Under the pieces are notes generated by a model. That model was not told the DNA's origin, did no database searches, and worked only from the letters and a program-made list of their open reading frames with translations. A stretch of DNA of 64,000 nucleotides from the NCBI GenBank assembly GCA_039881145.1, contig JAYKKI010000005.1:21385501-21449500 (forward strand), in the 5' to 3' direction. Below, in pieces: positions 46,900 through 57,100 of the stretch. Origin of the DNA: Druceiella hillmani (Eukaryota; Arthropoda; Insecta; Lepidoptera; Hepialidae). The position numbers and the translations under genes were made by a program. Position 1 is the first letter of the stretch; each line of letters opens with the position of its first letter.

Positions 46900-48576
46900 A
46901 TGCTTCAAGGTTTCTCTGACTTTCCCGCTGTTCAGGTTGATTATAATCTGAGAAGCTTGCAGCGCTGTGTCCATAATAGTTTATGGATGTCCTCTACTGC
47001 AGAGCTGAAAGTAGAAAAATACACACGGACTATACATACATATATGGATGTTAATGCGTATTCTATGGTGTTTATTTCTTAGCGTGTCTCAATGGAGAAA
47101 ATTGATTTCCAAATTTTGTTAAAGCTTCAAATTCAAGTTGGTATTCTTACAATATTACAGTATATACTTTATTAAAACTATTTCCTCCAGGGTTCGTCAA
47201 AATGTCGTGAAAGGGTTATTCTTTTAATAAGTTCAAAATTCTTGGTTCAATTAAAATGTTTTGTATTGAAATTGACCTAGATGGAGTTTTTAAAATTTAT
47301 CCTTGAATATTAGATTTACAAATAATAACTTTAAAACTTAAGAATTTTACATTCATAACTAACCTAATTACTATATTGAAAACTTCAACAAGTCTGGAAC
47401 TCCTCAGTTTTTGTAGGCTGCCTCTCTTTGAAACGCTGGCTCTGGTTGAAGCGGCTTCCGGAAGTATGTCCTCCTATAATCATAAACAATTCACAAACAT
47501 ATATAATATTTGGATATAAATTGGCATATATCTGGCATGCAGTAAAAATCCATGTTACTGTTTCCAAATAACCTGTCAACTCCAGACATTGGATGATTAA
47601 TACAAAATATACATAATTTATCTCACATTAGTCGTATCAGTTATCATTGAAATTGAAAATATATACTACAAGATACACTATGTATAATTAGTGAAGTGGT
47701 TAGCGTTTACCTGTATCCAAGTGTTGAAAACTTGCAACAAAATGAGTTAAATAAAGTAAAGATATTTGTCTATAAGCCTGATATTAAGTATTCAATCAAA
47801 ACGCAATCAATTGTATCACTAGTTTATATATACTTAATGTTAAAGATGCTACCTGGTCAGTACAATTCCTTGTGCATAAATTCTAAATCTAGACTATGTA
47901 TAATTTTACTGATAAATTACCTCAGATATTCCTTTATAGGAATAGCTTAATTCTGCCGCCTCTAAACTAGTACTCGGCTGGTCTCTCAGTCGTTCCAACA
48001 TGTCTGGTTCTATCACTCTCATTGTAACATCTTCGGTCGGTGTTGGCAAATTTAGACTCGGCTTTGCATTCACCTGTAACAATCCGGCTGCCAACTCATC
48101 TCGGCGACATAGTCTCAACTATTCCATCGCCCTGTGAACAAAACAGAAATTTCGTATTAATTTATAGTTCTAAACATAGTTATTCAGGTGTAAATGTTCA
48201 CGTTGACGGAATTAAAAAATACTTTCCTATATTATTTGATAATAATAACCAAACAAAAATTACGACATAATTTGTGGTTATAAACATAGTTGTTCATGTG
48301 TAAATGTTCACGTTGACGGAATTAAAAATACCTTCTTATATTATTTGATAATAATAAACAAACAAAAATTACGACATAATTTGTGGTTATAAACATAGTT
48401 ATTCTCGTGTAAATGTTCACATTGACGGAATTTAAAAATACTTTCTTATTTTATTTGGTAATACAAAATTAAACTACGAACGATACTTACAGAGTTTTAC
48501 ATTTTGGAAGATTGAAAAATGAGATTCCTTTGGCAGTTTATTGAGTATTACGACAGCCGGTTACAATACACGCCAT
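46900..48576 (-). pseudogene. THAP-domain gene of element A, broken
   Basis: Exon 1, 48576-48491, starts MACIVTGC and has FFNLPKC before a GTAAGTATCG donor; it contains one stop. The next exon begins at 48131 after a TTCACAG acceptor. It reads DELAAG then LLQVNAKPSLNLPTPTE, so the middle of the THAP domain, including the RIC..HF zinc ligands kept in element C, is deleted. It ends with LEAAELSYSYKGIS before a GTAATT donor near 47934. A third exon near 47480-47385 (EDILPEAASTRASVSKRGS) matches the coiled-coil exon of element B. A last exon follows a TACTTTCAG-type acceptor near 47000. Confidence 0.7.
48155..48475. repeat. Tandem repeat of about 110 bp, nearly three copies, in element A intron
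   Basis: Units begin near 48161, 48271 and 48381 and share TAAACATAGTT, GTGTAAATGTTCAC and TTGACGGAATT. Element C has only one copy of this unit in the same intron, so the array expanded in element A. Confidence 0.88.
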
Positions 48577-48740
48577 TACTATGATACAATAAAAATAACT
48601 TATTGGTACGTAAATGAATAGGAAAATACTTATGAAAAACAGTATTAAATATAAATTTTTTCCGTAGAAAATATATGCGAGAGGCCACACAAGAATTTTC
48701 AATATTGTACTTTTTCAACACTAAGTAATGTCATGCGTAT

Positions 48741-50897
48741 CACAGAATAGATACGATACAGAACGGACACGATCCATACTAGCCCATATAAAAAAAGAGT
48801 AACACTTTTCCATACATGGCGAAACGCTGTCAAAGTAACTCCCCTTTCCCCTCGCCTCACTTCTCCTGACCAAAGACTTGTGTAATTATTATTAATGCCC
48901 ATAGATGGCGTAATTTCTTACTTTCTGTTGATCACAGATGGCGTTATCAAAAAAAAAAGTAATTTTAATCCATAAATTTATTAAAATTATAAAAATATTT
49001 CACAAAAGACAAATATGAAAATAACATTACTATACAATTTAATATATTTTAAATATCATTACTATGAGAATAAAATTCAAAAAACTTTAAATAAAATAGA
49101 AAATACAATTGTAAATAGTACCAGGCGTCTCCAGGTAGCACTCTGGAATCAACTAGGTGATAATTGCATAAATGGAAAGTGGGCAACTCCTCAACAACTG
49201 AAAACAAGCAAAAACATACATGATTATAGCGATATCTGTTAGTGCTTGGAGTATATTTTCAAACTTTTGTCAAAACTCCACGCTTGGCCAATAAATAATT
49301 ATAAATAAAAAATTTTTCAATTCATGTTCAAATAAAATATATGATTCTTTTGATAAAATTAGTTTTAAAATTTGTATACTTTCCATATTACTTACTACGC
49401 CGCATAGGTTTTCGCAATCTTCTTAACTTCCGTCTGAGCTGCTGAATCGTCTTGTTCTGTTGACGAATCTTCCTTACAAGTCTGGACCTCTTCAGCTTTC
49501 CGCCTTTTTCGCTTTTCAACGATCTAGACCCCAAAGATGCTGCCTCTAAGTGTACGTCTTCCTTTAAATATAATAACAGTTGTATTTATGACATGTGTTA
49601 TTTCAAAATTATACATGATGTTTATATGACATATTCAGTTGTGCAAGCAAAAAATGAGTGCATAAGGACATTTTGGTATTATCACTTAAATAACCTTAGA
49701 CATTCTCCTAAAGAAGCCCCTAAGGTCTTGCTGATAGTTTCCTGTCGCAACTGTGCCTGAGCGCTGTGCTTGGTTGTTCGACTGCTGCTCTGTTGGTGTT
49801 GGCAAATACTGGCTCGGTGTGGCATTGCTATATAATAATTTCCTAGGCTGAAAAGTTTTAAAGTTCTCATTAGTAAAGTGTCGTCCGCAGATTCTGTTTA
49901 CGTCTGAGGTCATTCCAAGTAACTGCCCAATTCTCCCTGCCACACAATTTCAGTCACGCTTTTGCCCTGCAAAAAAACAAAACATTAAGTTAGGTATAAT
50001 AATTTCAATCAATCCGCCTTTTCCTCTCTTTCAATTGGAAGAAAACTTACAACAAACAACGTTTGATTAAATATAAATGCTGCTCATAACATTATTTAGT
50101 AAAAAATTATATTTGGAAAACCAATTTACTACCGGCGAATACACCCAACTGTGTGTCAGAAGTAATTTCTCGGAGTTTTCTGACAAGAAAACACTTTGTC
50201 ACAAAATTGTAATTTGTGTGGTAATATTTTTAAAATTCATTTTTTTTTATATAAATATCGTCGATAACTAACTAAAACATCTTTTAGTTTCTTTTAAGTT
50301 AAGTTTTCTTTTAAACAAAACAGTAAAAATTCGTTTTAACCATACTTTGCAACTCTTCGAATTAAATTTTGACAAACAATTGCAACGTCGCAATTGCTTT
50401 GCGCCGTTAGTGTATAAAATTTATATTAATTTTTGAAATGTTGTATAATAAGCAATAATGGATAACACTTACCGGTTTTCATTATGATGCAGGGAAAAAA
50501 TGACCATTTTGTCCATTGTCTTATGTAGGAATTACACCCCGGTTCAATACACGCCATTACAAAATAAAACAAAGATCTTAATATATAATAAAACAAAATA
50601 ACAAAGATCTGAACACATAACAAAACAATAGCTACAACACCTTTTTTACTTAATTAATATACAAAACTTATAATATTAAAAGCGTGTAATATGTTTTTGC
50701 GCAGTAAATATCTGTCACTCGTTTCAAACAGACTCAGTGTTGAGCGGTTTCTGTCTGTGTTTTCTAGAGTGTTCGTAGCGTCTCTTGCATGGTGACATAT
50801 AGCCGTCGCTAGAGGTCGCTGTACACAATTAAAATTTGCCGCCATCTTCCTTAAGAGATGTTGTCACCAAATCGAGTACCTACTTGACCACCCCCTG
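48741..50897 (-). mobile_element. THAP element B, nested inside element A
   Basis: The 2157-bp element is flanked by an exact 8-bp ATGCGTAT at 48733-48740 and 50898-50905, which is element A sequence. Its right end, CACAGAATAGATACGATAC, is close to that of A and C. Its left end, CAGGGGGTGGTCAAGTAGG, is different, so it is a distinct subfamily. Contains a THAP domain and a basic coiled-coil exon. The order of insertion is therefore A first, B second. Confidence 0.85.
48980..50557 (-). pseudogene. THAP plus basic coiled-coil gene of element B, one internal stop
   Basis: Exon 1, 50557-50473, encodes MACIEPGC (C-x4-C), FFPCIIMKT and ends at GTAAGTG. Exon 2 starts at 49966 after TTTGCAG. It has one TGA at the sixth codon, then GRIGQLLGM, RICGRHF (zinc ligands), RKLLYSNATPSQYLP (AVPT-like box) and a Gln/Asn-rich linker. 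It ends near 49690 at a degraded GTTATT donor. Exon 3 (about 49560-49396) encodes KLKRSRLVRKIRQQNKTI and LRRKLRRLRKPMRR, a basic coiled coil, up to a consensus GTAAGT donor. A short last exon follows TGTTTTCAG near 49192. No GTP-binding or catalytic transposase domain was found. Confidence 0.75.
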
Positions 50898-51158
50898 ATG
50901 CGTATGTTATACACTAGACAGCGAGAAAAAGTATGGCGTCCAGCCGGAAACCCGCAACTTGAATCGTCTAAACGCCCTCTGCTGAGGACTCTGACATTAG
51001 CGTTTCAAATTTTCATTTCCGGTGAGCCCTCTTATTTGTTACTCTATGCCATAGATAATATACTAAATAATAAACTAACGTAATACTTTGACTTTGATGC
51101 TTGTGTTTATGAAAATCGACTTGTTTTTGTAGGTTAGAGAATAATAAACATTAGAAAA

Positions 51159-54100
51159 ATGCTGGATAACAAAAGGAAGGCTGACGACTATTCTATGGTA
51201 CCAAGTACTAAAAAGAACAGAAATGAATTAACGGTGATCGGTAGTAGAGAAAAAGCAGTTGTGACAAATGCGGTATGTGTGATGTCCACAGTGTATACAC
51301 TTTTTGTTTTATATTTTTAAAGTATATATCAAAACAAATCATTTTATTTTTTCTAGGTTCCAAGAACATCTAACTTACTAGCACCAATAATGTTGTTAGA
51401 AGGACATCAGGGTGAAATATTTTCAGCTGAATTTCATCCCGAAGGAAAACATCTAGCATCAGCGGGATTTGATAGACAAATATGTAATACTCAAATCAGT
51501 TTAATAATTTTATCGGTAGCACCTCTGTGATGAAATTAATATAGGAACGTGAATTTCCTGTTTTTTGCCATAAAGTATTTACCAAAAGTAGGACTCGGTT
51601 GCAATTATTTTATGTAAAAAAATTATTTCAATAAGTTCCTATACAAAGCGCGATTTTTGAAAGAAGTGCAAGTTGTGAGTTTTTTGACTCAACTACCATT
51701 TTTAGTAACAAACATTGAATTTGCAAATGCAAATAGGAATTTAATAAAAAAAATAAACTCAAAAAACAAAATATTAAATTAAACATAAAGGTCGCGTAAA
51801 GAAAGTTTGACAGCTGTTAATTCATAGTAAGGATATTTTTTAAATAAATTTTTATAATAAAATAATTGCGTCCGAGCCCCATTTTTTATTTTGCTTTTTA
51901 TGTATATTCTTTCAATTAAAACGAAAAACAGACAATTTGCACTACACTGAACTTATACTAATGTAGAGCCAGTTTTATTTGTGTGTGACAAAGTTTCGTT
52001 ATTTCTAATATTTTGTCTTTAGACATCCTTTTCCTATATCCTTTCTTGATTACGACATTGGGACATCATACATGGGGATTTTGATATAATACTAACCTTT
52101 ATACACTTTTTTAAAGTTATAACTTACCTTTTAAATGTATCTCGTTCAGGTTATGTTAGTTGAATTTCCATGCTTTCTTTCTCACATCATTCATATGTAA
52201 CTTTCTTTCAACTTAACTGAACTCTTTTTAATGACAGTTTCTATGATAAAGCATTCTCGTTGAATATCCTCATGTGTTTAGTTTCTTTGATTGTTCTGCC
52301 ATGTTCTTGTTTAAATAGTTATCATTTAGCTTACATGAACATTTGTTTAGAAATATATACAATTGTGTAGACATGTATATTAGGTTATTGTCAACTTATT
52401 GGTATTTTGTTATTGTTACTTTCATAAGAACGGTCTTCATTATATTAGTACTTGTTGCTGTAAATTATTATCTGACGTTCCATTCTATAACAGTTGATTT
52501 CCCTAGGCACTGTCTTATTATATAATCAACCCAATCTATATTTCACATTTTATTTTATATTTGCTTTTTAGGGTTCCGTACCTCAAAAGAAAGATATGGA
52601 ACTCTTATAAGATCATTAATACATTGTTGTGTCAGTTACAACCATTTTATTTGGGAACTGTCAGACATAAAGCTTGAAGTTTTGGCATAGTGATGAAGTA
52701 CATTAACCTGCATATAAGTTGAATATATTTGGTGTTAATTTTGTAGAAATTCATTATTCACAATTAAATGAAACTACGTGATGTAGTATTATTTCTACTA
52801 TATTTAATTTCTTTACCACGACCTAGGTTTCGTTGTATTACAACATCTTCAGGTGGGATATTAGCAAAGATTCCAATCTTAGAAAGAAATTAAAGATAGT
52901 AGAAATAATACTACATCACGTAGTTTCATTTAATTCTGCATATATGTATAAAAAAAGTTACTTTTAAGTATCCCAGAACAAATTATTTTCTATGTTTGCG
53001 TATGATAATTCTAGAGTCATTGCTGAAAATATCCACAAAAATTTTCTCAAAAATACTTCTGACTTAAAATTGTGAACATCAAGTGGGGCGACTGGCAGAA
53101 GTGAAACATATAAATTTTTTTATATTTTTATATTGAACTATTTTTATATTAACAAATTGAAAATTAAAAAAACAAATATTGAGATAGTTAAATATTAATT
53201 TAATTATTTTATTTTTATGAAATAATTTATGACAGATATATCTCTTAACAGCCTATTGAAAATATATTTTTAATTTTATAGTAGTATTAACCGACAAGAC
53301 GCGAAGCTGGTCGAATTAAGTCGGAAAGGGCCAACAAGATGCGAAGTTGGTTAAATTAAATCGGAAAAACCAGATAAGATATGAAGCTGGCCGAAAGGCA
53401 CGTGCCATATGCTCGTGTGTGCCAGAATGCTTTACCTCCTATCCCACATCCGTAGTTGTTTCACATCAAAACTTTGAAATCTGGCATGGTTTTAAAGCAT
53501 ATTTTTTAACTCACATATATCTCAATAGTTAACAATCAAAAATATTCATAACAAAATTTGTCATATAAAGAACAATTTTTAATTTCATGTATCGCATGGG
53601 AGTTGAGACAGAATGAAAGAGCAGTTCATAGAGAGACCAAAACTATTTTTTTCAGAATTTTATATAAGATTTCTATAGATATCATTGAAAATACTGACAA
53701 AAAATATGTTTTTTTCAACATATAAAGATATATGCTAGGCAATATATTTATATGTTGAAAAATAATTCTCAATGTTTTTGTACTGGATCCACTTGCGATC
53801 CTCAATTTTCCGCACGCTTCACTTGTTTATCTTCGTATTGGAGGCATTGCTCCATTTCTACTTGTATTCCAGTTCAATTTATGATTTTAAAGTTAAAACA
53901 GTAGGGTTTTTGGGTAGTTCAAGGTTGATTAATTTTTTTACTACCTGTAATATTTTTATATGTATTCATTGTATTTTAATCATTGTTTTATTTCTTTATT
54001 TGTAATTATTTTTTGTTTTTCATTCATTTGCTCAATGTAATGGCATTAAGCTGCAAGTCGAACGAGGATTTTACTAAGAAAATAAATAAATAATGTTGTA

Positions 54101-57100
54101 TATAATCTTAAACGTTTCTGGAAGTGTGTACAGAACTCTCATAATGCGAGTTCTACTCGTATTTAACAGATTTATTTTTTCAACAACCTTTATTTTATAC
54201 AGTAAAGTTTGTTGAACAAATAAATGGTATTTATATGTAAATTTTTTCTCTGACCTATAGTGAGTACAAATAATCAGGTTGTATATAGCATATTATGTTC
54301 ATCATCACTTCTTTACACAAAAATTTAAAGATTAAAAGGTAATTTTTACTTTTGCATCCCTGTCTTGGCAAGAACAATTCAATTAATCGACTCCTCGCCA
54401 AGTTTAATATAAGTTTTACTATCATAATATAATTATTCAATTTTTTAAATCAGTTAACTAACTATATGTTTAATAATATTGTCTGTAATTTGTCTTTCTG
54501 TAAGAACCAAACTTGTTATATTTTACTTCTATGTATGTTTTCCAACACCAATTATAAATTATCTTTTGCTACTTTTTGTAAATTCAAAGACCACAGGTAC
54601 AGAAATGGTATCTGTTAAAAATAGAGGCTATTTAACAATCAATTCTATAGAAAACAGTTTTCTTTATCATGTTTCTCTTGGATTCTCTATAAGAATCTTC
54701 TTTGATAGTATGTAAAATCTAAAGTCAGGCATCTTCAATTCAGAATATAATTGGCTGTTAAGTAATTTACATGATCTAAATGGTATGACAAAAAATTAGA
54801 GCCGTGTAGAGGGTCTTTAGAATTTGAATTGAATCGAAATTTTTCAACCATTTTTAAAGCATCACTCTTATTTAATTTTTTAGTTATATGGAATGTTTAC
54901 GGTGAATGTGAAAATGTAAGTGTAATGAATGGCCACACTGGAGCCATACAGGAACTACATTTTTCCACTGATGGTTCTAACCTTTTTACTTGCGCAACTG
55001 ATTCTACCGTCTGTATATGGGATGTCCCAACTGGACAAAGAATTAAGCGGTTACGAGGACATAGCAGTTTTGTGAATTCTGTGCATGGTAAGATGCTGTT
55101 AAAATATTTAGCATTAAATTTTACTAGATAATTTATAGTTTTAGCTAATAGACTAGAGTCATTAAATTATATGTGACACATTCAATGGATTCTCAGTGGT
55201 AGTATGTTAATAGTGATGAAGGTAAACTAGTTAATTATTTCCTATGAAGGCTCTCACCAACAGAACAAACACCAAATTCATAATAAATGGATTATTAAAC
55301 TTGCTACAATCAGTGACAAAGCATAGACATTATGAGTGATTTTTTGATGATCAGATAAGTAGGGGATTGAACAATTATCAAATTTCTGGCAAAACAAAAA
55401 AAAATGTCAAAAACCATTAAATAGGTTTTTTATAGAGATAATCCTTTTTATCATTCATCATCCAAAGTGTTAAAGTAAATTAAAAAGGGACAGATAAAGC
55501 ACTTCGTATGACTCACCGAGGTGTATTGGTCGTAGCCAATAGTAAAAGAAATGTCAGTCTGAAAATTGAATGGGATATTGAAAACTGTATAGATATCATA
55601 TATTATTTAAAGGTGGTTTAGGCCATCTCGTGAACAGATATATGATGACTACCGTTAACTATTTAATCGTTAATTGATGCCGTTAGAGATAATCCATTGA
55701 GGAGGTGTCTTCCTTCTCTAAATGCACCAGTTTACACAAGTTGCCAGCAGTTATGGCACTTTGAAGTTTTGTGTATTTAAAGAAACCAAGCAATCATATT
55801 ATTGTCAAGGTATATTTAAGTTTATTGATTGATTTTATAAGTGTTATTATATAATACTTCCTTTCATATATTTATTTCATACTTAAATAAAAAACATTTG
55901 TTAAATTTTTTTTATACATTTTATTAGTTATTGTAACAATTTTTGCTGATTTTGTAACGGTCTCTAAAATGTCCATGTGCTATGAAATTTTAGAAAGAAA
56001 TTAAAGAACTCGTCAGATACTACAGACACGCATTCCAATAATATAATTTTACAGTATTACTGGCTTACGCCGTTCAACGAGTCCTTTTGGCTTGGTTCGA
56101 AATTTTGTTGATATTAATAAATTGATATCAATCATTATATTTAACAAAGTTTTTTAAACTAAAAAATACTTAACATATACAGATTGTATACAAACTGATT
56201 TTATACCGATTGAGTTAGATGAGGAGTGGGATGTTGCCTATAGGAATGCTTTTTTATATTTTCTCATACCACTTTCCATTTTATATCAAACGTATGTTGA
56301 TCAACTTTGTTTGATAGAATTTAATTACATTATTATTAGCAACTGCAGCTAAAAATGATTTCAGGTAATATGTATTGTTGAACAATAACTATATTTAATT
56401 ATTTTGTAAGTTACGCCATCCAAACTATAATATATATATCTATACCAATATTATAAGTATAGTGGTTCAAAATCATATGGATGATCTTTGATTAATGGCT
56501 GAAAGAGAGAACATGTAGTAAATGTTTCGAAGATAGTAAATGTATAGGTACACAAGTGTGATGCTCTTAATTAATTTCTTGCTTTTACACCTTTACTACA
56601 ATTGTAGCAGTTTAGTGAAATGCTTCATTGAACACTGAACTGTGAATGAACATTACAATTTTAATTTTTTCTCATAGCTAGTATAAACTAAATTACTCTA
56701 AACTTCAGTTAAGTGTAGGTTTTAGTATAAGAGTAATCCATATATCAAGCTAAATAGCATGAATAGATATAGTTATATATTATAGGTACACAAACTACAC
56801 ACTAATATAATTGTTATATTATAGGAACTAGAAGAGGAACACAGATGTTGGTTTCGGGTTCAGACGATTCCACAATTAAAGTGTGGGATGCGAGAAGGAG
56901 AAATGCATTAACAACTTTAAACAATAAGTATCAGGTGACAAGTGTATGCTTCAGTGACACTGCAGAAAAAGTTATAACTGGTGGCATAGATAACGACATC
57001 AAAGTGTGGGATCTTAGGAAGAATGAGGTAGCATTTCGCCTACGTGGACATACTGATACAATTACAGGTAAGAAATAAAAGGAGTGGATGTGGTTATTTT

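Larger units (their letters stand above)
46532..51048 (-). mobile_element. P-element-like THAP element A, interrupted by element B
   Basis: The whole stack is flanked by an exact 8-bp duplication CCATAGAT at 46524-46531 and 51049-51056. Element A is 46532-48740 plus 50906-51048, about 2.35 kb. Its ends read inward as CACAGAATAGAGTAC (right) and CATAGAGTAAC (left), matching element C. The left segment 50906-51048 matches 27722-27875 of element C; across the element B insertion the two halves rejoin exactly as in C. It lies about 110 bases upstream of the SNRNP40 ATG, in opposite orientation. Confidence 0.85.

Noticed and set aside
49015..49242. Plus-strand 75-codon frame as a gene
   Set aside because: It lies antisense to the last exon of THAP element B and has no recognised domain.
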